Of a stretch of DNA of 50,176 nucleotides, positions 25,800-36,767 are shown piece after piece. The stretch is from Phyllobacteriaceae bacterium (lineage in GTDB: Bacteria; Pseudomonadota; Alphaproteobacteria; Rhizobiales; Rhizobiaceae). The position numbers and the translations under genes are program-made. The notes under the pieces are model-generated. The model saw nothing but the letters and a program-made list of their open reading frames with translations, was not told the DNA's origin and did not search any database. Location: contig JADJTR010000006.1 in NCBI GenBank assembly GCA_016711085.1, forward strand, positions 1 through 50,176. The letters are read 5' to 3'. Position 1 is the first letter of the stretch, and every line of letters begins with the position of its first letter.

Positions 25800-26504
25800 A
25801 TGCGGGTGAACACCGTCACCAGCCACCGCGAAAAACTGGTCTCCGGCCTTGGCGGGTTCGTCTCGATCCTCGCGGCGTTCGGCCTGACCGCGTTCGTCGA
25901 GGCGGAACTGGCGATTTCAGCGCTGCTGCTGGCGTCCATGGGGGCGACGGCGGTGCTGCTGTTCGCCGCGCCGCACGGTCCGTTGTCGCAACCATGGAAC
26001 GTGCTCGGCGGCCATGTCCTGTCGGCGACCGTCGCCGTCGCCGTCCACGCCCTCCTGCCGCATTCGGTGTTCGGCGGCGCGCTGGCCGTCGGGCTGTCGA
26101 TTGCCGCGATGCACTACGCCGGCTGCCTGCACCCGCCGGGCGCGGCGACGGCGTTGATGCCATTTGTCGGTGGTCCGGCGGTCGCCGCCTATGGCTGGTG
26201 GTTTCCCCTGTTTCCAGCCGGGTTCGGCGCGGCGCTGATGGTCCTGTTCGCCATGGCCTATAATTGGCCTTTCTCCTGGCGGCGCTATCCGGCGCGGTTC
26301 GCGCCCGCGCCGAAACGAACCGCCTACCCCGATATCAGCCACGCCGATCTGGTGGCGGCGCTGTCCCAAATCGACAGCTTCATCGATGTCGGCGAGGACG
26401 ATTTGCTGCGCATCTACGAACTCTCCACCGGCCGTTCCCGCGCCGACCGGCCCGATGTGCGCTTCGGCGCACCGAAGACTCCGGATTTGCCGAAAGCGCC
26501 GTAG
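25800..26504 (+). CDS. HPP-family integral membrane protein
   Basis: A 234-residue inner membrane protein. Its central part has four hydrophobic helices with the family motif LHPPGAATALMPFVGG near residues 115-130, preceded by LLASMGATAVLLFAAPHGPLSQPWNVLGGH, also typical. A cytosolic C-terminal tail (PDISHADLVAALSQIDSFIDV...) ends the protein. HPP proteins have been linked to nitrite transport in plastids and cyanobacteria, but the bacterial substrates are mostly unknown. Here it follows the LysR gene, so transport of a nitrogen compound would fit the region; this is inference only. Confidence 0.8.
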   Translation: MRVNTVTSHREKLVSGLGGFVSILAAFGLTAFVEAELAISALLLASMGATAVLLFAAPHGPLSQPWNVLGGHVLSATVAVAVHALLPHSVFGGALAVGLSIAAMHYAGCLHPPGAATALMPFVGGPAVAAYGWWFPLFPAGFGAALMVLFAMAYNWPFSWRRYPARFAPAPKRTAYPDISHADLVAALSQIDSFIDVGEDDLLRIYELSTGRSRADRPDVRFGAPKTPDLPKAP

Positions 26505-26511
26505 CGGGGTT

Positions 26512-27690
26512 TTACAACCAGCCTGCCATTCGATTCATGAAGCCGTCGAACAATGGGACCGTGAATGCCGTTTCGCCATGCGCCGCGCTGAAAACCATGC
26601 CCTTTTTGATCAAGGATGCGCGCACCGGTGCAACGGCGGTAACGCCTTTTCCCAAACGGGCGGCGATGTCCCCAGATCGATGCGGGCCGGGGCCGAGCGC
26701 CGCCATCGCCGCGAGATAGGCCTTCTCCGATGGAGCAAGCCGATCGAAGCGCACCCGAAAAAAACCGGCGTCAAGCTCCGAAAGCGCAATGACCGAAGCG
26801 TCGCGAACATCCTCCAACCGGATCGGTGGCCCTGAGGCCCGATCCCACGAGTGCTTGCCCCATTCCTGCAGGAAATAGGGATAGCCCTGTGTCTGCCGAT
26901 GGATTTCCTTGATCGCCGCGGGCTCGAAATCCACACCGTTTTTTCCGGCCGGGAAAGCCAAGGCTTCGGTTGCGTTTTCTTCATCCAACCGATCGACCGG
27001 AATAAACTCGAAGAGGCGTTCGGCATAGGATTTCGCCCTGCCGGCCAACCCGAGCAGTTGGGGCAGTCCGGCCGCAACCATGGTTATGGGAAGGCTGTCC
27101 TGACCGGCCCGGTGGAGAGCGGCGAACAACGCCGTGAGTTGTTCTTCAGGAACATATTGAAGTTCATCGATGAATAGGATCGCGGCCGTCCTGCTTTCAG
27201 ATGCCGCTTCGCCCACCGCCGACAGCAATTCGGAAAGGTCGGAGTCAAGGTCGCCGCTGTCCGCCAGTCCGCGTTCCGCGTCGATGTCCACCCCGAATTC
27301 GATGTCGCCATATTTGACCTTGAAGGCTGTGGCGAAGCCGGCTGCGGCCTTGAGCGCACGCTGGGCTTTATCGCGGACAGCCGCCCCCCGACTCAATCGA
27401 ATAAGCATGGATCGTAGCGCCGGAAGCAACAAAGCGGGCAACGAGCGTTCTTCCGGCGCTTCCATTCGCGCCACCGCAAATCCCCTCGCTTCCGCGTCGA
27501 GACGAATGCGATTGAGCAAAACCGTTTTGCCGACCCCGCGAAGCCCGTAGAAAATGAAACTCCTCGCCGGCAGCCGGTTTCGAATACGGTCGAGTGCGAT
27601 CGACACCCTTTCGATGAGGGTGGCGCGACCTGCGAGTTCCGGCGGCGGGGTACCGGCGCCTGGTGCATACGGGTTCGTTCTCGGATCCAT
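26512..27690 (-). CDS. Stand-alone AAA ATPase (STAND/archaeal-ATPase-like)
   Basis: A 392-residue P-loop ATPase. Walker A FYGLRGVGKTVLLNRI lies at about residues 47-62, Walker B ILFIDELQYV near 170, and a sensor-like MVAAGLPQLLGLAG follows. The C-terminal third (EKAYLAAMAALGPGPHRSGDIAARLGK to SLIKKGMVFSAAHG) looks like a winged helix, as in archaeal-type and ORC/Cdc6-like ATPases. The N-terminus MDPRTNPYAPGAGTPPPELAGR is conserved in this group. The role is unknown: regulator, mobile-element protein or defence ATPase are all possible. The ATG sits directly behind TATA with no ribosome site, so translation may be leaderless. It lies inside the purine island on the xdh strand, but an AT-rich repeat-bearing promoter separates it from xdhC, so it seems a separate insertion. 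Confidence 0.75.
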   Translation of the reverse strand: MDPRTNPYAPGAGTPPPELAGRATLIERVSIALDRIRNRLPARSFIFYGLRGVGKTVLLNRIRLDAEARGFAVARMEAPEERSLPALLLPALRSMLIRLSRGAAVRDKAQRALKAAAGFATAFKVKYGDIEFGVDIDAERGLADSGDLDSDLSELLSAVGEAASESRTAAILFIDELQYVPEEQLTALFAALHRAGQDSLPITMVAAGLPQLLGLAGRAKSYAERLFEFIPVDRLDEENATEALAFPAGKNGVDFEPAAIKEIHRQTQGYPYFLQEWGKHSWDRASGPPIRLEDVRDASVIALSELDAGFFRVRFDRLAPSEKAYLAAMAALGPGPHRSGDIAARLGKGVTAVAPVRASLIKKGMVFSAAHGETAFTVPLFDGFMNRMAGWL

Positions 27691-27704
27691 TATAGAGATC
27701 TTAG

Positions 27705-27749
27705 CGAGTTTACTGAAAATCGATATAACACACTAAACTCGATATAACA
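27705..27749. promoter_or_regulatory. AT-rich promoter/operator of the AAA ATPase gene with direct and inverted repeats
   Basis: Two direct copies of TCGATATAACA start at 27720 and 27739, 19 bp apart. An inverted pair, CGAGTTTA at 27705-27712 and TAAACTCG at 27734-27741, overlaps them. The base composition contrasts sharply with the GC-rich surroundings. The arrangement suggests a regulator dimer array close to the start codon of the ATPase gene at 27690. Confidence 0.55.
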
Positions 27750-27755
27750 ATCCGT

Positions 27756-28577
27756 CTATCCCGGCGGAACGCTACCCGCCAGCGCCGTGACAATCTCCGC
27801 CGCCGTCAGCGCCGCGATCACCGCCGGGCGCTTGTCGGCGGTCGTGCCGCCGAGCGGGCAATGCAGGTGCGCGAGCGCGGCGGCGTCGCCGGCGGCCTCG
27901 CCCAGCCACCAGCGCCGGAAGGTTTCGCGCTTGGTCGCCGAACCGATCATGCCGACATAGGCGGCGTCGGCCCGCCTTAGCGCTTCGCCGACAATGAGGA
28001 AGTCCAGCGCGTGATCGTGCGTCAGCACGACGAAGGCCGAACCGCCCGGCGCGTCGCGCACCGCCTTCTCCGGCACAGCCGCGCGCATTTTGGCCACCCC
28101 GGCCGGAAGCGCATCAAGAACCAAGTCGCGCGTTTCGACCACCGTCACATGAACCGGCAACGGCAGCAGCGCCGCCGCGAGCGCCGAACCGACATGGCCG
28201 GCGCCGAACACGAACACGGTCGGGCGGGTTTCCGCTTCGCCGCGCGCCACGTCCTCGATTTCGAGCCGGATGCTCGCATCGGCCAATCGCAAGTCGAGCC
28301 GGACCCGCCCGCCGCAGCACTGGCCGATTTCCGGGCCGAGCGGAATGTCGAGCGATCCCTCGGCTGCGTCGCCCGAAAGGATGCGCCGCGCCCGGTCGAT
28401 GGCCATGAACTCCATTTGGCCGCCGCCGATCGTGCCGAGGATCGCCGCAGGCGACACCAGCATCCAGGCGCCGGCCTCGCGCGGCGTCGAACCTTTCGCC
28501 GCATCGACGCGCACCAGCACGGCGCGCGGATGGGCGTCGAAAAAGGCCTGAAGGCGGACCAGCGGGCGCGACGGCAT
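27756..28577 (-). CDS. xdhC: Xanthine dehydrogenase accessory protein XdhC
   Basis: A molybdenum cofactor-binding maturation factor that inserts sulfurated Moco into xanthine dehydrogenase. It has 273 residues. The N-terminal XdhC/CoxI domain shows AAKGSTPREAGAWMLVS, ILGTIGGGQMEFMAIDRAR and GPEIGQCCGGRVRLDL (Cys pair). The C-terminal Rossmann domain shows VFVFGAGHVGSALAAALLPLP and FVVLTHDHALDFLI, then AYVGMIGSATKRETFRR. It is the last gene of the HIU hydrolase-xdhA-xdhB-xdhC unit on the minus strand, 37 bp after xdhB. Confidence 0.93.
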   Translation of the reverse strand: MPSRPLVRLQAFFDAHPRAVLVRVDAAKGSTPREAGAWMLVSPAAILGTIGGGQMEFMAIDRARRILSGDAAEGSLDIPLGPEIGQCCGGRVRLDLRLADASIRLEIEDVARGEAETRPTVFVFGAGHVGSALAAALLPLPVHVTVVETRDLVLDALPAGVAKMRAAVPEKAVRDAPGGSAFVVLTHDHALDFLIVGEALRRADAAYVGMIGSATKRETFRRWWLGEAAGDAAALAHLHCPLGGTTADKRPAVIAALTAAEIVTALAGSVPPG

Positions 28578-28614
28578 GGGCGATCCTACACCGAACCCGC
28601 CGCAACGGCCACGG

Positions 28615-30945
28615 TCAGCCTTTCGCAGCGTCGCGTCGCAACCGCTCCACCGCCATCAGCACGCGTTCCGGCGTCGCCGGCGCGTCCAGGCGCGGGCAAA
28701 TCCTGTGTCCGGCCACCGACGCCACAGCATCGGACAAGGCGTGCAAAACCGAAATGCCGAGCATGAAGGGCGGCTCGCCCACCGCCTTGGAGCGATGGAT
28801 CGTCGGCTCGGCGTTCTCGCTCCAGTCGGCGAGCGCCACGTTGAAGATTTTCGGCCGGTCGGAGGCGAGCGGGATCTTGTAGGTCGACGGCGCGTGGGTC
28901 CTGAGCCGCCCCTTGGCGTCCCAGACCAGTTCCTCGGTGGTCAGCCAGCCCATGCCCTGGACGAAGCCGCCCTCGATCTGGCCGATGTCGATGGCCGGAT
29001 TGAGCGAACGGCCGGTCTCGTGCAGGATGTCGGTGCGCTCGACCATGTATTCGCCGGTCAGCGTGTCGATGGCGACCTCCGCGCAGGCCGCGCCATAGGC
29101 GAAATAGTAGAAGGGATGGCCCTCGCCCTTCGCCCGGTCCCAATGGATTTTCGGCGTCTTGTAGAAGCCGGTCGACGACAGCGACACCCGCGCCATGTAG
29201 GCCTGCTTGACGAGATCGGCGAAGGAAATCTCCTCATTGCCGATGCGCACCCGGTTGGGCAGGAATGCGATCTGGTCTCGCGCCACATGATGCCTTTCCG
29301 CCGCGAAGGCGATCAGGCGCTGCTTGATCGTCCGCGCCGCTGCCAGCGCCGCCATGGCGTTGAGGTCGGTGCCCGACGAAGCGGCGGTGGCCGAGGTGTT
29401 GGGCACCTTGCCGGTCGTCGTCGCCGTGATCTTCACCTGGTCGAGGTCGATCTGGAATTCCTCGGCCACCACCTGCGCCACCTTGATGAAGAGCCCCTGC
29501 CCCATCTCGGTGCCGCCATGGTTCAGATCACCGAGCCGTCGGCATAGACATGCACCAGCGCGCCGGCCTGATTGAAATGGGTGGCCGTGAACGAGATGCC
29601 GAATTTCACCGGCGTCAGCGCCAGTCCGCGCTTGACGATCTCCGAATTGGCGTTGAAGGCTCTGATCTCGCGCCGCCGCCGCCGGTATTTCGACGAGGCT
29701 TCAAGTCCGTCGACGAGGCGGGCGATGACATTGTCCTCGACGGTCTGGTGATAGGGCGTCACGTCGCGGCCCGGCCCACCGTAGAAATTCGCTTTGCGCA
29801 CGTCGAGCGGGTCCTTGCCGAGCGCAAAGGCGATCTCGTCGATGACACGCTCCGCCGCCACCATGCCCTGCGGTCCGCCGAAACCGCGATAGGCGGTGTT
29901 CGACACCGTGTTGGTGTAAAGCGGCGCGGATTTCGCGTGGACAGCCGGGTAGAAGTAAGCGTTATCGCAGTGGAACAACGCCCGGTCGGTCACCGGCCCC
30001 GACAGGTCGGAGGAAAAGCCGGCGCGGGCCTTGAACAGGAAATCGACGCCGGCGACAACGCCGTCATCGTCGAAGCCGACATCGTAGTCGACGAGAAAAT
30101 CGTGACGTTTGCCCGTGACGATCATGTCGTCGTCGCGGTCGGGGCGAATCTTCACCGCGCGCCCCAGCTTCACCGCGGCGATGGCCGCGATGGCCGCGAA
30201 CTGGTTGGCCTGGGTTTCCTTGCCGCCGAAACCGCCGCCCATGCGGCGGATTTCCACCGTCACCGCGTTGGACGGACGCCCCAGCGCATGCGCCACCATG
30301 TGCTGCACTTCGCTCGGATGCTGTGTCGAGGAATGGACCAGCACATCGCCGGCCTCACCGGGAATGGCGAGCGCGATATGGCCTTCGAGATAGAAATGTT
30401 CTTGTCCGCCGATGCGGATCGCGCCGTTCAGGCGGCGCTTTGCCTTTCCGATCGCCTGGCGGCGTCGCCGCGCTTCAGCGCCATGCCGGGCGTCACTTCT
30501 TTGTCGCCCGGCCGACGTCGACGACGAACGGCAGTTCGTCGCGCGTTATTTTCCCGAGCCGCGCCGCGCGCCGCGCCTGATCGCGCGTTTCGGCGATGAC
30601 CGCGAACACCGGTTGACCGTGAAACTGCACCAGTTCGCCGGCAAGAACCGGTTCGTCGCGCCGGCCGGTCGGCGAAATGTCGTTGTGACCGGGCACGTCG
30701 GCGGCGGTCAGCACCGCGACCACGCCAGGCGCGGCGCGCACGGCGTCCAGATCGAGCCCGGCGATGCGGCCATGGGAAAAATCGGCGAGACCCAGCGCCG
30801 CGTGCAGCATGCCGACCGTTTCGGGAATGTCGTCGATATAGGTCGCTTCGCCGGTGACGTGGCGCGCCGCCGAATCGTGGACAATGGCCTGCGCCACGCC
30901 GCCGCGAATGGTTTTCGTCGCCGATGTCTTCGCCGCCTTCGCCAT
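28615..30945 (-). CDS. xdhB: Xanthine dehydrogenase molybdopterin-binding subunit XdhB (frameshifted)
   Basis: The large molybdenum subunit that hydroxylates hypoxanthine and xanthine to urate. The first part, from the ATG at 30945 (overlapping the xdhA stop), reads GEATYIDDIPETVGMLHAAL. Frame changes near 30495 and 30470 join it to GGQEHFYLEGHIALAIPGE, MGGGFGGKETQANQ (molybdopterin loop), TAYRGFGGPQGM and beyond. Another near 29523 joins the rest: GGTEMGQGLFIKVAQ, IGQIEGGFVQGMGWLTTEE and KAVGEPPFMLGISVL with the catalytic Glu. About 776 residues after repair, normal for XdhB. All functional motifs are present, so I treat the breaks as sequence errors. Confidence 0.9.
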
Positions 30946-32412
30946 CACGCCGCCTCGCGCCGTTTGACGGTGACGGGCTTTTTGCCCGACGTCGTTTCGA
31001 GGAAGACGCGCAGCAGCAGATTGCGCGCCGCCAGCATCCTGTATCCGGCGCTGGCGCGCATGTCGGAAATCGGCGCGAAATCCTTGTCGTATCCGGCCAT
31101 GGCCGCCTCCACCGTGGCGCGCGTCCACGGCTTGCCGACCAGCGCCGCCTCCACCGCCTTCGCCCGTTTCGGCGTCGCCGCCATGCCGCCATAGGCGATG
31201 CGCGCCGACGTGACCTTGCCGCCATTGATGGCGATGGCGAAGGCGCCGAGCGTCGAGGTGATGTCCTCGTCGCGCCGCTTCGACACCTTGTGGAAGGCGA
31301 CATGGGTTCCGGCCGCCGGAATCGGCACGTCCACCGCTTCGACGAATTCGCCCTTTTGCCGGTCCTGCTTGCCATAGGCGATGAAAAAATCCTCGATCGC
31401 CATGCGTCGGCGCTTTGCGCCCTTGCGCAGCACCAGCGTCGCGCCGAGCGCGATCAGCGCCGGCGCGGTGTCGCCGATCGGCGAGCCATTGGCGATGTTG
31501 CCGCCGAGCGTTCCCATGTTGCGCACCTGCTCGCCGCCGATGCGATCGATCAGCGCGGCGAAGGCCGGGATGCGCGAGGCAAGCGCCGTGCGCGCCTCGC
31601 TGTAGGACACGCCGGCGCCGAGGCTCAGCACCCCCTTGGCCTCGCCGATGGCCTTGAGTTCGGCGATGCCGCCGATGAAAATCGCCGGCGCGATGGCGCG
31701 GAAACGTTTCGTCACCCACAGGCCGACATCGGTCGCGCCGGCCACCACGGTGGCGTCGGGCGTCTTGGCGTAAAGCGCGGCGAAATCGTCGAGATCGGCC
31801 CGGCACGATGACGCCTCCGGTCTCCACCCGCGCGCCGTCATCGAGTGCGGCCAGCTTCGCCATCGTATCGGCCCGCTCGGCAACCAGCCGGTCGCGCGCC
31901 TGTCCTCCGGCCTTCGCCGCCGCCAGCGCCGCCTTGACGATCGGCTCATAGCCGGTGCAGCGGCAGAGATTGCCCTGCAGCGCCTTTTCCACCGCCGCCT
32001 CGTCCGGGTTCGGTTCGCGCATCCACAGCGCATAGAGCGACATGACGAAACCGGGCGTGCAAAAACCGCATTGCGACCCGTGATGGTCGACCATCGCCTG
32101 CTGCACCGGATGCAGCTTTCCGTCCCGGCCCTTCAGATGCTCGACGGTCACGACATGGCAGCCATCGAGCGAACCGAGAAAGCGGATGCAGGCATTGACG
32201 CCCTCATAGGCCAGCGTTTGGTCCGCCTTGCGCCCGACCAGAACCGTGCAGGCGCCGCAATCGCCCTCGGCGCAGCCTTCCTTCGTGCCGGTCAGCCGGC
32301 GGTTCAACCGCAGCCAGTCGAGCAGCGTGGCGTCGGCGGCGACATCGACCAGGCGGACGACGTCGTCATTCAGCAGGAAACGGATCTCGCGACGGATCGA
32401 CGGCTTTGCCAA
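30945..32412 (-). CDS. xdhA: Xanthine dehydrogenase iron-sulfur/FAD subunit XdhA (one frameshift)
   Basis: The small subunit carrying two [2Fe-2S] clusters and FAD, which passes electrons from XdhB to NAD+. The first cluster motif is GCAEGDCGACTVLVG; the second is CGFCTPGF with CRCTGY. The FAD domain shows VVAGATDVGLWV, NMGTLGGNIANGSPIGDTAP and a C-terminal CO-dehydrogenase-type domain. A frame change near 31805, between the two domains (after GGVIVPG), splits the gene as given. The start is a TTG at 32412 with GGGAG 8 bases upstream, 4 bases after the HIU hydrolase stop; no ATG fits. About 489 residues after repair. Confidence 0.9.
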
Positions 32413-32416
32413 GATG

Positions 32417-32794
32417 TCAGCTCCCGCGATAGGTCGAATAGGAAAACGGCGAAAGCAGCAGCGGCACATGATAATGCGCCGCCGCATCGTCGACGCCGAA
32501 ACGGATCGGCACTTCGTCAAGGAATTTCGGCTTGTCGGAGTCGGAACCGGCCAACCCTTGACGTTGAAGATACGGCCCGACGAAAAACACCAGTTCGTAG
32601 CGGCCGACGGTCATCTTGCCCTTGGGCAGGATCGGCGCGTCGGTGCGCCCGTCGCCATTCGTCGTCGCGCTGGCGATCTTCGTTTGGCTGTTCCCGGAGA
32701 TCCGATAGAGCGCGATGTCGATGCCGGCCGCGGGAACGCCGAGCGCCGTATCCAGCACATGCGTCGTCAGCCATCCTTCCCCACCTGCCGACAT
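32417..32794 (-). CDS. uraH: 5-hydroxyisourate hydrolase (transthyretin-like)
   Basis: A 125-residue enzyme opening 5-hydroxyisourate to OHCU, the second step after urate hydroxylase. Hallmarks are LTTHVLDTALGVPAAGI at the N-terminus with the active-site His, TNGDGRTD with the Arg, YELVFFVGPYL, FLDEVPIRFGV and the C-terminal YHVPLLLSPFSYSTYRGS, whose YRGS end is diagnostic. It is first in the uraH-xdhA-xdhB-xdhC unit and divergent from the allantoinase fusion gene at 32956 across a 161-bp gap that must hold both promoters. Confidence 0.95.
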   Translation of the reverse strand: MSAGGEGWLTTHVLDTALGVPAAGIDIALYRISGNSQTKIASATTNGDGRTDAPILPKGKMTVGRYELVFFVGPYLQRQGLAGSDSDKPKFLDEVPIRFGVDDAAAHYHVPLLLSPFSYSTYRGS

Positions 32795-32955
32795 GCCTGT
32801 TCTCCCTTTGGCGCTTTTGCGATTGTGCGTCCGCTAGTCGCTATTCATAAAGGGCGGCGAGGCGAAGCGGCAACGAAAGACTTTCAAGAATTTGGCCGGG
32901 AATGACGCGGCGGCAAACCGCTAGATTCGGCTTATCGATAAAGCGGAGGATTATT

Positions 32956-34377
32956 TTGGCGAAACGCTACGAACGCGACCTGCGCGGCCATGGCCGCAAT
33001 CCGCCGGCGGCCAACTGGCCGGGCGGCGCGTCGATCGCCGTTCAGTTCGTGGTCAATTACGAAGAGGGCGGCGAGAATTGCCTGCTCCACGGCGACAGCC
33101 AATCCGAAGCCTTCCTGTCCGAGATCGTCGGCGCCGCCAATTGGCCCGGCCAGCGCCACTGGAACATGGAATCGATCTACGAATACGGCGCCCGCGCCGG
33201 CTTCTGGCGTCTGCACCGGCTGTTCACGCAGGCGAACGCCCCGGTGACGGTCTATGGCGTCGCCTCGGCGATGGCCCGCTCGCCCGAGCAGGTCGCCGCC
33301 ATGCAGGAAGCCGGCTGGGAAATCGCCAGCCACGGGCTGAAATGGGTCGACTACAAAGATGTGCCCGAGGAGACCGAACGCGCCCATCTGATCGAAGCGG
33401 TCCGCCTCCACACCGAGGTCACCGGCGAGCGCCCCGAGGGCTACTATCTCGGCCGCGCCTCGATGAACACCGTCCGTCTGGCGGTCGAGGACGGCGGCTT
33501 CGCCTACATCTCCGACTCCTACGCCGACGATCTGCCCTACTGGATCGAAATGGCGGGCCGTGCGCAACTGGTTGTCCCCTATACTCTCGACGCCAACGAT
33601 ATGCGCTTCGCCGCCGCGCAAGGTTTCAATTCCGGCGACCAGTTCTTCGCCTATCTGAGGGATTCCTTCGACGCGCTCCATGCCGAAGGCGAGGCCGGTT
33701 CGCCGAAAATGCTGACCATCGGCCTGCACTGCCGCCTTGCCGGCCGGCCCGGCCGCGTCGTGGCGCTGCGACGGTTTCTCGACCATGTCCGCAAGCACGA
33801 ACGCGTCTGGATCGCCCGGCGCATCGACATCGCCCGCCACTGGATGACGGAACACCCTTTCGTCGCGCCGACGCTGGCGCCCTCGCGCATGGAACGCGCC
33901 GCCTTCGTCGAAAAATTCGGCGGCGTGTTCGAGCATTCCGCCTGGATCGCCGACCGCGCCTTTTCGCTCGAACTCGGCCCGGCGCACGACAGCGCCATCG
34001 GCATGCACAACGCGCTCTCCCGCATTTTCCGCTCGGCCAGCCCGGCCGAGCGTCTCGGCGTGCTGACGGCGCACCCCGATCTCGCCGGCAAGCTGGCGCA
34101 AGCCAAACGCCTGACCGCCGACTCGACCGCCGAGCAGACCTCGGCCGGTCTCGACGCGCTGACCGATTCCGAGCGCGCCCGTTTCAGCGAACTCAACACG
34201 GCCTATGTCGATAAATTCGGTTTTCCCTTCATCATCGCCGTGCGCGGCTTGGCCAAGGCCGACATCCTCTCCGCCTTCGAGCGCCGTGTCGGCAATGAAC
34301 GCGACACCGAGTTTTCCACTGCCTGCAGGCAGGTCGAGCGCATCGCCCTGCTCCGCCTGAAGACAATGCTGCCCTGA
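32956..34377 (+). CDS. Bifunctional allantoinase (PuuE)-OHCU decarboxylase (UraD) fusion
   Basis: A 473-residue two-domain enzyme covering consecutive steps. Residues 1 to about 300 are a polysaccharide-deacetylase-fold allantoinase of PuuE type: GRNPPAANWPGGASIAVQFVVNYEEGGE, SIYEYGARAGFWRL, EIASHGLKWVDYKDV, GYYLGRASMNT and TIGLHCRLAGRPGR. From about 315 on it is OHCU decarboxylase: FVEKFGGVFEHSAWIADRAF, LGVLTAHPDLAGKLAQAKRLT with the catalytic His, and KFGFPFIIAVRGL. The fusion order is the reverse of the reaction order (decarboxylase first, then allantoinase). The start is the TTG at 32956 behind GGAGGATTATT; an in-frame ATG upstream has no ribosome site. It heads the operon through 36313. 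Confidence 0.92.
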   Translation: MAKRYERDLRGHGRNPPAANWPGGASIAVQFVVNYEEGGENCLLHGDSQSEAFLSEIVGAANWPGQRHWNMESIYEYGARAGFWRLHRLFTQANAPVTVYGVASAMARSPEQVAAMQEAGWEIASHGLKWVDYKDVPEETERAHLIEAVRLHTEVTGERPEGYYLGRASMNTVRLAVEDGGFAYISDSYADDLPYWIEMAGRAQLVVPYTLDANDMRFAAAQGFNSGDQFFAYLRDSFDALHAEGEAGSPKMLTIGLHCRLAGRPGRVVALRRFLDHVRKHERVWIARRIDIARHWMTEHPFVAPTLAPSRMERAAFVEKFGGVFEHSAWIADRAFSLELGPAHDSAIGMHNALSRIFRSASPAERLGVLTAHPDLAGKLAQAKRLTADSTAEQTSAGLDALTDSERARFSELNTAYVDKFGFPFIIAVRGLAKADILSAFERRVGNERDTEFSTACRQVERIALLRLKTMLP

Positions 34378-34396
34378 AAACAAGAAAGCGCATGCC

Positions 34397-35216
<820 letters not shown>

Positions 35217-35220
<4 letters not shown>

Positions 35221-35719
35221 GCCGCGCCATCGTCGCCCGCCCGCTGAAGCGCGAAGCCTTCGCGCCGTTCGGCGACGTGATCGAGACCGAAGGTGCGCAT
35301 CATTACCCGATCAATGGCGCCAAGGCCGAGCGCTATCACGATCTGGCAAAAGTCGAAGCGAGCGGCGAAAACGCCCGCGTGCTCGTTTCGATCGTCCGCG
35401 GCCAGCCCTACGCCTTGCCCCTGACCCTGACGATGGTCGAACGCCATCCGTTCGGCAGCCAGGCGTTCGTGCCGCTGTCGCCGCGCCCGTTCCTTGTCGT
35501 CGTCTGCCCGGACGAGGCGGGCCGGCCCGGAACGCCGCTCGCCTTCCTCACCGCGCCCGGTCAAGGCGTCAACTATGCCGCCAACACCTGGCACGGCATC
35601 CTGACGCCGCTTGGCGAGCCGCAGGATTTCCTCGTCGTCGATCGCGGTGGCGATGGCGTCAATCTCGAGGAACATTTCTTCTCCGAACCATGGACGGTTC
35701 ACCCGCCTGAAGGTAAGTC

Positions 35720-35723
<4 letters not shown>
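35217..35723 (+). CDS. allA: Ureidoglycolate lyase
   Basis: A 168-residue cupin-like lyase splitting ureidoglycolate into glyoxylate and urea. Typical parts are LKREAFAPFGDVIETEG, HYPINGAKAERYHDLAKVE, VLVSIVRGQPYALPLTLTMVERHPFGSQAFVPLSPRPFLVVV and NYAANTWHGILTPLGEPQDFLVVDRGG with the active-site His. It overlaps both neighbours by 4 bases (ATGA at each end), so it is translated together with the aminohydrolase before it and the deaminase after it. Glyoxylate produced here fits the reductase at 5254 and the isomerase at 21433. Confidence 0.94.
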
Positions 35724-36313
<590 letters not shown>

Positions 36314-36317
36314 AGCC

Positions 36318-36767
36318 CTATTCGGCAGCGACGGCATGGAGCGCGGCGCGCTCCTCCATTTCGTCGCGCACCACCGACACGTCGTAGCCGGCCTTGGCCG
36401 CAATCGCGGTCACTGCTTCCACGCCGAGTCGCGGCGCGGCGTATTGCGCCCACAGCAGCGTGCAGCGCGTGCCGGTGCGGCAATAGAACAGCACCGGCGC
36501 CGTGGCTTTCGACGCGATCGCGATGAACGCGTCGACATTCTCCTCGTCGGTGATTTCGTAGCCGCGCAGCGGCTGATGGTGATAGGCGAGGCCGTGGGCC
36601 TCGGCCAACGCCTTGGCTTCCGCGTGCGGCAATTGGTCGGGCGCTTCGCCATCCGGCCGGTTGTTGACGATGGTGCGGAAACCGAGAGCGGCGATTTCGG
36701 CGAAATCCGGCGCGACGAGCTGGGGGGCGACCGCCACGCCCGGTTCGAGATACTTGATCGTCGCCAT
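36318..36767 (-). CDS. DUF442/TIGR01244-type phosphatase-like protein
   Basis: A 149-residue cytosolic protein related to the N-terminal domain of beta-lactamase-hydrolase-like (Blh) proteins and to dual-specificity phosphatases. The fold is recognised from GVAVAPQLVAPDFAEIAALGFRTIVNNRPDGEAPDQ, the HHQPLRGYEITDE segment and the loop LFYCRTGTRCTLLWA, with the nucleophile-like Cys and an Arg five residues later, as usual in this family (one shorter than the canonical CX5R). GGAGG precedes the ATG. In other bacteria homologues accompany sulfide-responsive genes; none are seen here. It is convergent with the ureide operon, 4 bases away. Confidence 0.78.
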   Translation of the reverse strand: MATIKYLEPGVAVAPQLVAPDFAEIAALGFRTIVNNRPDGEAPDQLPHAEAKALAEAHGLAYHHQPLRGYEITDEENVDAFIAIASKATAPVLFYCRTGTRCTLLWAQYAAPRLGVEAVTAIAAKAGYDVSVVRDEMEERAALHAVAAE

